Shown here: positions 10,876 to 22,425 of the stretch, piece after piece
Layout: the number at the start of each line of letters is the position of its first letter
Position numbering within the stretch: position 1 is the first letter of the stretch
NCBI GenBank assembly: GCA_001414345.1
Contig: LLCB01000242.1
Coordinates: forward strand, 27,990 to 91,989
Reading direction: 5' to 3'
DNA: 64,000 nucleotides
Source of the DNA: Hymenoscyphus infarciens
Lineage: Eukaryota; Ascomycota; Leotiomycetes; Helotiales; Helotiaceae
Made by a program: the position numbers and the translations under genes
Notes under the pieces: generated by a model
The model's database searches: none
What the model was told of the DNA's origin: nothing
The model's input: the letters and a program-made list of their open reading frames with translations, nothing else

Positions 10876-12788
10876 TGTGAGTGCAGAGGAGGAAAAGGAT
10901 AGTGGTAAAGGAGGGTGTTCTCGATTGGGTATTGGTGTTGTGCGAGTCTCCCGGGATTTTAAGTTGAAGGGCGTGATTCGGGGTGGAGATGGTGATTGTC
11001 GAAGGAGTGAATTGGATGTATTAGAGGACCCAATGTTTCGGGGAGCTGAGAAAGTATTTCTGGGGTTTGGGAATGCTTGGCGGGATTCGTGGGTGTGGAC
11101 GTAGACTTGATGAGTGTGTGTGTATAGAAAGCGCGGCTAAGAGCCCTTGCTAGCGTTTACAAGGGAAACTAATCCTAACTCTATACTCGCCAACTTGGAC
11201 CCCTGCATTAGTAAGAGTTAAGTTACTCAGGATTGTGCATTCATTTCAAGAAGGTTTCCCTCTTCCCTCTTCTCAGCTTGCGGCCCTATTTAAATTTATT
11301 ATGGAGTCACCTTACGAGTAGACTCGATCTCATGTCGCAATGCATTTAGGAGCCTTTAGGCGTTCCTACAACACACCCTCGCCATCAAACGCTCAAATGC
11401 CATACTCGACAAAGGCCATCATCCCTACGCCAAACTTGACCCTAACCCTGAACCCTCGACCCAAGTTTAGGGGTGCAACTTACGGGGTCTGCCGTACCGT
11501 AAGTACAGTACCTTACGGGGGTGTTTTTCAAGGTGTCTTCTTGACAGGCATAGGCATGGGCACCACAGGCACAGGCTTCGCCCCCACACAGCCTGGAGGA
11601 GTGACGCTACGAGTATTCCACGTTTTCAGGCAGGCATGGCATTGCGATATTGACCCTGAGCGTTCCGAGGCCAGGACCTACAGAGGTACAAGGCGGCCCT
11701 GCCCTACCCTGCGTCAGTCTGCGCTTGCTTGCTCGGCTGGAGGCTGAGAGTACGATGACCATTGGTGACGACTATTCAGGGCCGGCGTGGTGGGGTAAGG
11801 TACAGGTACAGGTACATACATAGGTACTTCTAGCTCAGCCTAGGTAGAGGGAAAGTTGTCATTCCGAAAAAGGGAAAGAGGGGCATCAATTTTCCGTTGC
11901 AGAGGGGACGTTCGGTTATCAATTTCTAAATCAACGGGAGGCGTAGCAGCGTAACATCCTTCGACTTAACTCAGATCCTTCATCTATTCTCAGCTACGGA
12001 CTTTCAACTACCTCTAATTCATTACTGCATATGTCATCTGACCAGCTGCCCCTAGCCTGGGAGGTTACAAGTTATGACCAAATTTAACTTATAACATTCT
12101 ACAGTAGCAGCGGCTGCCATGCTAGCTAGCCAGTTTGACGCCATTCACGACGCCTGGATTAGACAAGGGGAGCCGGGTAGGCATACCTAGCTTAGGAACC
12201 TAGGAACCTAGGAACCTAGATTTGAATAACGGCCCGGAAGGGTACAGCTGAACGGCAGGTCTAGTAGGTGAGTCTAGTGGCATGTACGAGTAAAGACTAC
12301 TCATATTGTACAATAACACTACTACCTACAAGGCAAGTCAAGTCAGTTAGCTATTCTAAAGGTCTACGTGAGTGATACGGGTTGGAGTTGGATGCTCCTT
12401 CGTATTGTATACTGCTTCCGCCTTCTCGTAAACGAAGAATTTAACGTTCCGGACATAATACAAAGTAAACATAATACAAAGTAAATTGTACCGAGTAGAG
12501 TAGCTAGTACCTACTCGAGTAGCCCAGCCAGCAATCCTTCCTACCCCTTTTTTCCCTTTTTTTCCCTTGGGACATGCATCCTTGGCACTCTGCTTACAGC
12601 CCCATATATTGAGCACACTCGCCTAATCTTAAATCTTCAGACCGCCCTCTGCACTCCCATTACTTAGTATTTACTTGTGCATTCTCCCCCACTTGTACAG
12701 GTCTATCTCTCGCAAACCCAACCCTCCAGAAATCACCCTGTAGATATTCTTTTGGCCCTCATTTCTACCAGATACCCCTCCCGCAATC
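10876..12788. other. 1.9-kb divergent promoter region
   Basis: This region lies between the diverging transporter and dehydratase genes. It contains short direct repeats (GGAACCTA three times near 12190-12220, AGGTAC near 11800), a CCCTAACCCT telomere-like stretch near 11440 and a CT-rich leader before the dehydratase ATG. The 135-residue frame at 11340..11747 has no family feature and is not called. Confidence 0.5.
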
Positions 12789-14360
12789 ATGGCAGCTAAC
12801 GGAGGTGAGTCGTGTCGCATCCCCCAGTTCCCTTCTCATCCCACCTTACCCCACGGCCGTTGGAGGGAGCAATGGCTGACAGGTGTTGAATATAGCTTCA
12901 ACCGCCTCGGATGCGGGCGCAAACAAATTCTTCGAGGACTTTGGCGTATGGAAAGAGGCCCCGGTCCTTATTGGAAGCACCAAATTCGAGCCAAACCCAA
13001 ATGTCAAGAATATTATGATTACTGGAGGAGCAGGCTTCATGTGAGCAAACAACCCCTCTACTCTAGCAGCCAGGCCACCGAACCTCGATTCCCGTGCGCC
13101 AGCAGCGTGGCAGATCGACTTTCGACTCTGCGCGCGCGCATCAATCTTTGTGCACAGGCGTGGGCGACGTGGGGACCATAGCTAACGTTCTGCAGTGCTT
13201 GTTGGTTGGTACGACATCTTACCTTGACCTACCCCAATGCCTACAACATCGTCTCCTTTGACAAACTCGATTACTGCGCGTCCTTGAACAACACTCGAGC
13301 CCTGAACGATAAACGAAACTTCACCTTTTACCATGGTGATATCACAAATCCCTCCGAGGTCATGGACTGTCTGCAGAGACACAACATTGACACCATCTTC
13401 CATTTCGCTGCTCAGTCCCACGTTGACTTGAGTTTCGGAAACTCCTACGCATTCACCCACACCAACGTTTATGGTACACACGTTATTTTGGAGTCTGCCA
13501 AGAAGGTTGGAATCAAAAAGTTCATCCACATCTCCACTGATGAGGTCTACGGAGAGGTCAGGGACGATGCCGACGATTTGTTGGAAACCAGCATTCTTGC
13601 CCCAACAAACCCTTACGCCGCATCCAAGGCAGCAGCTGAGATGTTGGTTCACTCTTATCAAAAGTCTTTCAAGCTCCCTGTGATCATTGTACGAAGCAAC
13701 AATGTTTACGGTCCTCATCAATTCCCTGAGAGTAAGTTGCCAATTTCTCCAATGGACAATGCCCATCTCTAACTCGTATTAGAAATTATTCCAAAATTCA
13801 GTCTCCTCCTCCACAGACGCCAACCAGTCGTTCTCCACGGAGATGGTACACCAACAAGAAGATATCTCTTTGCTGGTGACGCCGCAGATGCCTTTGACAC
13901 CATTCTTCACAAGGGTCAAATGGATCAAATCTACAACGTCGGATCATACGATGAAATCTCCAACTTAACCTTGTGCTCCAAACTCCTCACTTACCTCGAT
14001 ATCCCCCACAGCACCCAAGCAGAGCTTCACAAGTGGGTCAAGCACACCATCGATCGTCCCTTCAATGACCACCGATATGCCGTCGACGGAACCAAGCTCC
14101 GACAATTGGGATGGGAGCAAAAGACCAGTTTCTCCGATGGAATGGCCATCACGGTTGATTGGTACAAGCGATTCGGAGAGAAGTGGTGGGGTGACATCAC
14201 CAAGGTCCTCACCCCCTTCCCAACTGTCGAGGGTAAGGATGTTGTTGCGGGCGAGGAGCCGGTTGAGGATATTAGCGAGGCTATGATTGTTGATTCGGAA
14301 GACAAGATGACACTTGCCAAGAAGAGGAAGATTGATGGCTCGGCGGAGGTTGCTGCTTAA
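12789..14360 (+). CDS. Nucleotide-sugar 4,6-dehydratase (RmlB/RHM-like)
   Basis: Exons 12789..12804, 12896..13040, 13196..13731 and 13783..14360 make 424 residues. This is an extended short-chain dehydrogenase: the NAD-binding loop TGGAGFI is at residues 48-54, the STDEVYG motif at 167-173 and the catalytic YAASK (Tyr194, Lys198) follows. HFAAQSHVD, RSNNVYGPHQFPE, DGTPTRRYLF and DRPFNDHRYAVD are also present. The family converts dTDP- or UDP-glucose to the 4-keto-6-deoxy sugar, the first step to rhamnose; in fungi the UDP-glucose form feeding UDP-rhamnose is known, for example in Botrytis. The 3,5-epimerase/4-reductase partner is not in this window. The C-terminal tail after about residue 365 is acidic then basic (AKKRKIDG) and looks disordered. 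The first exon is only 16 nt. Substrate (UDP versus dTDP) is inferred. Confidence 0.93.
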
Positions 14361-15945
14361 GAGGGGAGAGATTAAATCTATTTTTGCAAGATTGTTAGGG
14401 GGCGCGGGCTGAATGTTGGTATGATGTTCTTTTTTTGAAAGGCGAAGCAAGCAAACCGCATGCATGGGTGGTCAAATAGATTCCAAAATGATTGATGTCT
14501 TATTCCGTTCTGATCTTTGATGTTACTCTCATGGCGTGTCACCACATTTTCAAAAAGCAAAGTCCAATTGACCAAGTGAAGGAACGGTTGCACGACGAGT
14601 ATCTTGAGATGGGGTGTCCAATGACCTAAACCTCCAGTGAGATTCCAAGAATCAGAGAGATCTACCCATACTCCCGGTAGCGGTAGATAGAAAAAGCAGC
14701 CTGCCTACCTACCTATCTTACATGCACATTCCAACTTTGCCAAAGAAAGATACAAAAAAATACAAAAAAACAAAAAAAAAAGCAAGAAACAAAACAAAAA
14801 GAAAAACAAAAACAAAAACAAAAACAAAGCAAATTTACCGTGATTTGATTCTTCTAAACTTCGAGATTTACTATTTCTAAATTATTCAAGGTATTCAAAG
14901 TATTCAAAGTATTCAAAGTCTTCAAATTATAAAGTATTCAAGGTATAGGTCTTATAGGGAAAAAATGACTTTTGACTTTTGAATCTTTAAACTTTTAACT
15001 CTTTAACTCTTTAACTATAGATGATTTGGGAGATAAGGAGTTAGTATATAGGTTAGTTAGTGAGTAGGTGGGTAGGTTGGTAGGTAGGTGGGTAGGTGGG
15101 TAGGTTAGTAAGTAGGTGGGTAGGTAAGTATACTAGCTACTATACTTTCTTTTTTATTAACTTTTATTTATTTATTTTACAAATCTATCGTAAGCAAGCG
15201 AGGGAGTGAGCGAGTTAGAGTTAGAGTTGGAGTTATTATTCCTTTTTATTTATATTTATATTTATATTTATATATTCGTATATTCTTCTTATATTATACT
15301 TATTTCTACGTCTTAACTTCTTAACTTCTTTCTAACTTTGTTTTTATTATTACCTACGTTCTAGCTTTATATCATAGCTTAAATGAATTATACTAGTTTA
15401 AGAGAACTACTTCTTAGAATCTCTTTAGAGATAGCTCTAAGGTTAAAGCATATTAATTATTCGTATGAGATTTTAAATATAATTTCCCCCGTGACTTTGT
15501 TAGATATAGTAAGAACGTATTTAAATTCTAATAGTTTAATAAAGTAAAGATCGTAGTTTCTTTCGTAATTAACTACTAAGACCTAGGCTAATACGACTTC
15601 TTCTATCTTATATCTTCTTCTCTACTGAAGTTGAAGAGAGTAGAGTATACTACACTTAACAGCGATGTCTATTCTAAGGCATATTTATAGGAAGTAGATA
15701 GAGCTAGCTTGAAGAATTAGAGACGAGTAGTAAATATTAAATCTGAATATGATTATAGAGCGAGAATTAGTGTCTAGACTCTAGAGATTATTTAGACTTT
15801 TTAGTAAATTTAGATACTAATATATACTTTATGCTATTAGAAAGGCAATTGAGAATAATCCGGCCGTTGGAATTTCTTAGATATAATATTACGTTATATA
15901 TCTATAGAGTAAGTTCCTATTCCGCCTCTCTTTTGTTTCTTCAAA
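14361..15945. other. AT-rich gene-free block
   Basis: After the dehydratase 3' end the sequence turns into low-complexity DNA: A-rich CAAAAA runs (14755-14830), a TATTCAAAG repeat of period about 11 (14885-14945), the GGTA tract and TTTATA runs. From 15340 to 15900 it is AT-rich without simple repeats and full of TAG and TAA, as expected of strongly RIP-mutated old transposon DNA (inference). No protein similarity was recognised. Confidence 0.55.
15051..15130 (+). repeat. GTAG/GGTA-rich degenerate minisatellite
   Basis: Repeated GGTAGGTGGGTAGGT-type units, strongly G+T+A on the plus strand, with 4-bp and 8-bp periodicity. Confidence 0.8.
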
Positions 15946-16702
15946 ATGGTTACACCAACTTTTGATCACGCCGGCTTCCCCCAACTGAATTTCGGGATGA
16001 ATCTGCAATACTGATCTATCGTAGTAGATTGATTACACAGATATGTCGGTCGAGCAAGAAAAAACATATATTAAGAAGGAAATCGGAACTATTCGCGATA
16101 TTTGCCGGGAACCACCAAAGGGATAGTACTATAGCAGACTTTCAAGCAGATCTCCCGCTTTAGTCTAGGAAGTTTATAAGGAGATAGATGTTCCTCTACT
16201 CCGGGACTTAGACTCCTACGCAGACGACCTTCCATACTGGGTTAACGTCCCTGTAGAGAAGGATGAGCCCGAACCAAAGGGAATGCTCATTTTTCTGTAC
16301 TCTTACAGTTAGCTTTCATCTTCTACCTTCCCTTCCCTACTCAATTACTTCCCACTAACCAACCGAGATTACAACGACTACAAATTCAACGTCCTAACTG
16401 GATTCGGGGGGCCAACCGACGTTTATGATCACGTAAAGAACCCGTTCGACACCCTTTACGAAGAAGGCACAGAGGGCTCTCCAAAAATGATGACCTTCGC
16501 TCTTCACTGCCGTTCTATTGGGACACCAGGACGATTCATGGCGTTGAAGAAGATTGTGGAACATATTGCTTCAAAGCCGAGGTCGCATATTGCCGACCAA
16601 TTAAGAGCGTACGAGAAGGGGCATCTGGCGCCGGGTGTGAAGAAAGCAGAGGTGGTTACTTTTAAGGATGCTTGGCCTGCGCATAAGGCGCCACCTGTTT
16701 AG
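15946..16702 (+). pseudogene. Polysaccharide deacetylase-family pseudogene
   Basis: From 16049 the frame reads SVEQEKTYIKKEIGTIRDIC, as in the N-terminal helix of fungal polysaccharide deacetylases. It hits TAG at 16124-16126 where the family has Trp, and TAG again at 16166-16168. It continues PLLRDLDSYADDLPYW, and after a plausible intron (16308..16367) runs cleanly: FNVLTGFGGPTDVYDHVKN, then SPKMMTFALHCRSIG and GRFMALKKIVEHIA, to a stop at 16702. The 5' part (ATG at 15946) has further stops, at 16006 and nearby, and is poorly matched. TGG-to-TAG is a C-to-T change at CpA on the other strand, the RIP signature. The C-terminal tail after SKPRS departs from the expected family end. The gene would act on chitin-like or similar polysaccharide or amide substrates if whole; it is broken here. 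Confidence 0.78.
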
Positions 16703-18148
16703 ATAGTTTGAAGAGAGTGTAACGGGAAATGCGTCTAATTTTTGAGGTCGTTGGTTTTTGTCGCTTGTTGTCGGCCTCTGAGACCGCTTCTCTTGTCGAA
16801 AATTGCCTTGCATCGTACTATCATCTATTATACATCTGAAGAATGTTTATCAAATATTATTATTCTAGGAGTTCTACGACAATCATTTCAGAAAACATTG
16901 TCAAAAAGAATAAATGATAATTATAAAAATGTGTCTTCATCGTAACTTCATTCAATTGTTTCCGGTGTCTCAGCGTTGTTGAAGAAATTCAAAATACCAA
17001 CGGATTTTCGTGTAACCATCCCAACTCTGGTCGCTTAGTTTCCTTGTATCAAATAATTGAATGAATCAAATTAAATGAATTTTGTTCCATTCGAGCCGAA
17101 CGATCACTCCACTCTTACTTCCTATAAAACTCCCCACCCGCTTATTCAAAAGAATAATTCTATCCTCCGAAATACCCCTAGCTCGTTCGTTTCAATCATC
17201 GATCATAAATCATCCCCCAAAAAGAACTGGTATCAGCCCAAGCCAAACTCCCGATCCCAAGTCTTCTGAGCCAGTCAGTAACGGATCATATTCCGGATTT
17301 TGGACAGAAGTGGGGTATACCATAAATGTCATCCCATCTTGAATTCTTGACCTCGAAAGGTTTCCTTTCATATTATGACATCTCCCAGTTTAAAGAATAC
17401 GACATTGGATTTCTCATAAGCTGAGTATTCAGCACCGTGGGTAAGGTGGATGAGGAGGAAGAGGAGGATGCTGAGGACGGAGAGTGGATAGAGCATTTTG
17501 AAGGCGGGGTTAATTTTTTGGTTTGAGGTGAACGTTTTGTAGAACGATTTCTTTTCGAAAGGAAGGAAGTCAAACCTTAAGAAGAGAAGACTTCTCGGTG
17601 CAACTGTTAGTAAAAGATCTTGTCATACATAACGTACGATAACGAAGACAGGTCGCGATGGTAGCCTTGCATAGATTCCGGCAGCACAAACTCAATTGCA
17701 GACCGCTTTATCACACCCTCATTTCACAACAACATTGTATAAAAGCTTCATATGTATCACCACTCCCACAACGTCCATGTTCAGTTCGAGAATCCATTTG
17801 ATAATGATTGAACAAGGTATTACCTTACCCCATTATGACTCGCAGTCCCAAGGATGTTTCTTCAGAACAGCGATGATAACCCTTCGGAGTGGAACCCCTC
17901 CCTTTGATAAGCAAAACCTTATCACCCAAAATGAAGTGGGTTAAAGCTTGCACCCCTCACGCAAATTGCGGCAACATGTTTCCTATGAATAGAGCATCAT
18001 GGAAGATGTGTGTTGTAGGAGACACTACGTGAAAAGAGTAGGTTGCTTTCATTTTCTTCTTTTGCATATCTTTTCAGTTTAAAACTTTGGATAGCTTCAT
18101 ATCTTTTTAGTTCAAAACTTTAGATAGCTTCATTTCTTTTTTCAAATA
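16703..18148. other. Gene-free stretch between two pseudogenes
   Basis: Moderately AT-rich. It contains a duplicated phrase near 18060-18135 (GATAGCTTCAT with TTTAGTTCAAAACTTT). The only protein-like signal is a 42-residue frame on the minus strand, listed separately. Confidence 0.45.
17368..17496 (-). CDS. Very small putative secreted peptide or gene remnant
   Basis: A 42-residue frame begins MLYPLSVLSILLFLLIHLTH and continues GAEYSAYEKSNVVFF. It looks like a signal peptide with a cleavage site at about HG-AE, followed by a short mature end. It may be the first exon of a decayed secreted-protein gene; no continuing exon was found downstream, where the frames are closed by several stops. No family is recognised. 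The call rests only on the hydrophobic leader. Confidence 0.2.
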   Translation of the reverse strand: MLYPLSVLSILLFLLIHLTHGAEYSAYEKSNVVFFKLGDVII

Positions 18149-19543
18149 ATGAAGTTATGCCCTCTTTCCGAAACCCCATATCCTTTCTTTTCGTACTCGA
18201 AGAAAAAGAACAGAATTGGTTCAATAGCCCCAACCTCCGAAGCTCTCATCCCAGGGAATGGAAAACCAACAGATCCCAACGCCATCCGCGGTCCCTCCTC
18301 CAAACTCTTCACCCCCCTCGTGCTCGGAAATAGAACCATCACTCTCACCCACCGAATAATCCTCGCGCCCCTAACACGAAATCGCGGTTCTCCTCTTAGT
18401 CCAAACCCCACACCTAAAAACCCAAACCGAACGTGGATCCTCACTCCTAGAATGAAAGAATACTACCTCTAACGTACAACGCCCGGCGGTCTTCTAATTT
18501 CAGAAGGAATCCCCCTAATCCTCGAGGGAAACGGAATGCCCGGTGTCCTCGGTCTCTTCTGTAGCGAGTAAGTGACAGGATGGAAAGAATAGCCTCGGCC
18601 GTACATGGAAAAGGAGGATATATATACGCACAACCTTGGAATGCAGGACGGGCTTCTATGCCACAACATACGGGCATGCCAACAATTTCGGCGAGTGCCA
18701 CGCCTTATGAAGGGGATGAGGTGTATTCACGTCCCCCACCTGGAACTTCTTCTCAAGTGAAATATCGCGACTTTCCACCTACTGCTTTAGATTAAGCAGG
18801 CATAGACCGACAGATCAAAGATTATGTCCTAGCAGCAAAAAGAGCGGTTGAAGAATGTGGGTTTGATGGTGTAGAGTTGCATGGTGGAAATGAGTATCTA
18901 CCTGAACAATTCCCATCCTCGAATATCAATGTTCGCACTGATGCGCGTGGGGGAAGCCCAGAGAAGAGATGTAAATTTCCATTGGAGCTTGTTGACGCTC
19001 TCATAGCAGCTATTGGAGAAAATAAGGTTGCTGTGAGATTAACGCCTTTTGGGATGTTCAATCAAGCGAGGGGAACGGAGAGATTGGAGACTTGGGGATA
19101 TGTGTGTAGGGAGTTGAAGAAGAGGCATAGTTTGAGTTATGTACATTTCGTGGAGCCGAGAGATAAGCAGGTGCAGGCATTGAGTTCGAAGGAGAAGAAT
19201 GAATATAAGAACCCTTCTCCCTTTTCTCCATCAACCACAGGCGATTAACCAGTTTTGAAATAGTTCTGGAATCTTGGGGCTTCCCAGATCTCGACCTCAA
19301 GTTCTTCCGCGATATTTTTGGCGATACGCCAATTATAGTGCAGGTGGTTGGAACGACAAGAACTGCTGGGGCGTCTTAGAAGATGGAGGGTACGATGCAT
19401 TTGCTATTAGACGACTATTCCTTAGCATACTGGATATCGTAGAAAGACTAAAGAATGGCAATCCTCTGAACGCCTACGATAGAACTCGGTTCTATGGCCC
19501 ATTCCCGGAACCCGAGATTGGATATACAGATTATCCCACTTAG
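18149..19543 (+). pseudogene. Old yellow enzyme (NADH:flavin oxidoreductase) pseudogene
   Basis: Family blocks in order: LFTPLVLGNRTITLTHRIIL, APLTRNRG, TPGGLLISEGI, GNGMPGVLG, GKGGYIYAQPWNAGRAS, ISASATPYEGDEVYS, CGFDGVELHGGNEYLPEQF, NVRTDARGGSPEKRCKFPLE, YVHFVEPR, a final GGWND...FAIRRLFLS and YDRTRFYGP. OYE family proteins reduce activated alkenes with FMN. Here the frame is broken by TAA at 18470 (after MKEYYL, where the family has Gln), TAA at 18569, a one-base frameshift near 18580 in an A run, TAA at 18793, a disrupted stretch around 19210-19260 and a missing base near 19343 (GTGCAGGTGG for GTGGCAGGTGG). Two of the stops look like CAA-to-TAA. Part of the substrate-binding motif is altered too (HGGNEY for HGANGY). 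Five or more lesions make a functional gene very unlikely. Confidence 0.85.
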
Positions 19544-19727
19544 GAAGAAGTAAAAAAGACGGGGAAGGCATGAAAGGATGAAGAATAGATGGATGTTTAA
19601 CGTGATTTTGGTATTGTGCTTCTATATGCAAAGACCATCGATAGGCTCAAAACGCCCTGGATTCTGTTGTACATTATAGATCACATAGCCTCCCCCAAGG
19701 AACGCCTATGTGATAATTTTTTGGGTA

Positions 19728-22425
19728 TCATTCTGGAGCCACCAAACCATCTGTCTCCATAGCATCTGAAATTTCGCCGTTCTGTTTTGGTGCCTCTGCT
19801 TCACTGTCCTTAACTGGCTCCGCGTGATTGAATATATAATCTTCCAGTGTGTCGTAAGTTTTGTCAAGATCATCGTTGATGAAAATTTTGTCGTAACTCC
19901 CCTGGAGATCTGCTTGCTGGATTTCATCCTCCGCAATCTTCAGTCTTCCCTGAATGTCTTCCTCGGTCTGTTGCCCTCGGGATCGTAACCGACGCTCCAA
20001 CTCTGCCATATTTGTTGGGGCGATGAAGATAAGGCGTGCATCGAATCCATTCTCTTTTGTTTGTTTAATGCCCTGAGTTTGGTTGGTAACTTTATATATG
20101 AGCAAGGGAACGAATAGACACTTACATGATACTCCATCTCCATGACAGGCACCTTGTTCTCAGCAATGATGCTTTCAACCACTTTCCAGCTGGTGCCATA
20201 ATCATTCTTGTTGTAGCAGTTGTACTCCATAAATTGGTCTCCGTCTCGCATCATGGTATGGGTCTCCTTGGTGATAAAGAAATAATCTTTACCATCTACC
20301 TCGCCTGGTCGGGGAACCCGAGTCGTATGTGAAACCTTCCTCTTGAGAGTTTTTGGGTGCTTTGCAATTAGTCTCTTGAGCAGTGTGGATTTTCCAACAC
20401 CACTGGGTCCCGCAAGAATAATTGGCCGGCGGTCTTTTGGAAATACCAACTCCTCATTAGCCGTAGTTTCTTCCTCAACAATGGCGACAGGCTCTTTAAA
20501 TTTCGCCTGATCGAGGAATACCTCGTCAATGCTGTCGGATCGATCAATCTTATCGAAGGCCACAAGCTTGGAAGCACTCGCGATACGCAGCGCTCTCCAA
20601 CCTTTACTTGCTTTGGCCTCTTGTGCTGCGAGTTTCTCATCTGATCCGTCTTGCGCCATCTCAATGTCCATGTCGTCAAGCTCCATTTTGCTCTTGAAAC
20701 TCTTAACAGAAGGGAGCTCGTATCTTGATGGGTCCTTCAAACGGTCTAACCCGGCCTGAGCGTCATTCTCTGACAAGAATTTCAAGTTCAAAGAGCCTAG
20801 AGGGTTTGGACGAAGTCGTTTGTTGGTGGTAGCTTTGCGGGCATCGGCCTTTACAGAAGTGTATTCATCAGGCGAAATGGCTGGCTTGGTAATTGCGGGA
20901 CAACTCTCGATCTTCCATCTGACCCAGTTCTTGTCTCTTGCAATAACAGATTCGACCATGCGGTGGAAATGAGGACCGTCGAGCCCTAATTTCAGTAGAT
21001 CAAGGACGGAACCTTTTGTAAACTCTGCCCATTTTGTCTGGAAACTTATTAGTTTGCATCGAGCTATAAGATCAAGTTGACTTACATCGTCTTCACTGAG
21101 GATTTGTTTCTCGTACATGACTGATTTGTTTGGAAAGGCGGGTTCAGCTTTAGCCACCTTTTCTTTGGCACCAGCACTCAAGGATAATAAGAAGTCCACC
21201 ACAATGAGAACTTGTACGAGTATATGTCTTCGAAATGAGAGGTCGCTGATCTATAAAACAATGAGTTAATTCAACAGGCCAAAATATTTGGTTGTACTAA
21301 CCTCGAGTTCAAATAAATCTGGGCTGGTGAGATATTTGGGGTTGAAAGCGTTGGCCAGGTCATCATCACCCTCTCCTCTCTTTCGCTTGGGACTCCTCTT
21401 GTTTTCGTCGGCAGATTGTGGTGGTAATCGCGTGGGACGGCTACTACTTTGGTTTTGTACTGCCTCAAACATGACTTTGGTAGCTTCCACCCCGACCTTG
21501 AATCGATCGAATGTTTCCTTCTCAAAGAGAGTTTTCGGTTGACTAAAACTCTGTTGTAATGACCAGAATATCGGGTATAATTGATCTGGGGTCATAGGCT
21601 CAACGTCTTTTGCGCTGCCAGCCGAACTGTTCCCTCGGTCTGTTGACTTGGATGGAACCTTTAACGTGGACCCGTTAACTTTCTTCTCCGTGTCGATATC
21701 CATGGTCTGGGAGTCGGCTCCTTTCGAGGCATTTTCATCAAAGACAGTGGTATTTTCGGCATGGAACTCGCCTCGCAAGTTGACAGAACTCTTATCCCCC
21801 AAGGGAAAGCTCTGGAATAAGAATATAAAGACTCTTCCGCAAAACGAGGTATCTTCGGCCCGGGAAAGGCGACGTAACAGTTCATTACAGCTTCTGAGTA
21901 TAACCAATTGCTTCGATCCAAAGTGCTTTGCAGTTATAATATCTCGCCGTGACTCTAGGAAGTCAAAGACCTTTCGGCATGCTGCGATTGTTTGTGTATC
22001 CAGGAGCTCTTCCACCAACCAAAAGTAGAGGGCAGGGTCGCATTGCTCGTCGTCGGAGAGGATAGAGATGATGTCCAAGAGATGCCATAGCTTCATGAAC
22101 GCTGGGGTATCTATTGTCGTCGTGGCCTATGGTCCGTCAGATATGTTTCCTTCCCTCGATGCGATGCGCGGCTCACCAGTAGATCGTTGAATGTGTCTCG
22201 AACCGCCGTTTCGACCACTGCATATTGACTTCGTCTTCGTTTTTCAACATCTGCCGACGCAATAGGTTCGAAGACCGAATTGACACGTTCCGATATATCT
22301 CCCAAGTCGGCCTTGTTCAAGGGTGGTTCGATGGTACCGCTGGGTTTGGCAGCTTCCGCCCGTTGGATCAACTCTTCGAGTAGGGTTCTGAAGTCGCCAA
22401 CCGCCTGCACCCCATGACCAGCCAT
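19728..22425 (-). CDS. THO complex subunit 1 - guanylate kinase fusion protein
   Basis: Exons 22425..22177, 22126..21302, 21250..21086, 21037..20126 and 20072..19728 give 831 residues. Residues 1 to about 600 match THOC1/Hpr1: an N-terminal helical region, MKLWHLLDIISILSDDEQCD, a basic PKRKRGEGDDD stretch, then VIARDKNWVRWKIESCP and RPNPLGSLNLKFLSE. THO couples transcription to mRNA export in the nucleus. At about residue 613, with no Met between, guanylate kinase begins: RRPIILAG, P-loop GPSGVGKST (623-631), SHTTRVPRPGEVDGKDYFF, FMEYNCYNKNDYGTS and RLRSRGQQTEEDIQGRL. It converts GMP to GDP using ATP. Exon 4 (912 nt) runs through the junction unbroken, so the fusion does not rest on a guessed splice. 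A proteolytic or alternative-start route to free kinase is possible. It shares its promoter with the Aquarius gene. Confidence 0.9.

Noticed and set aside
10319..11104. 261-residue plus frame
   Set aside because: Antisense to the first two transporter exons; the Ser/Ala-rich part mirrors the transporter's acidic tail.
11340..11747. 135-residue plus frame in the transporter/dehydratase gap
   Set aside because: No recognisable motif, unusual Pro/Thr composition, overlaps telomere-like repeat sequence.
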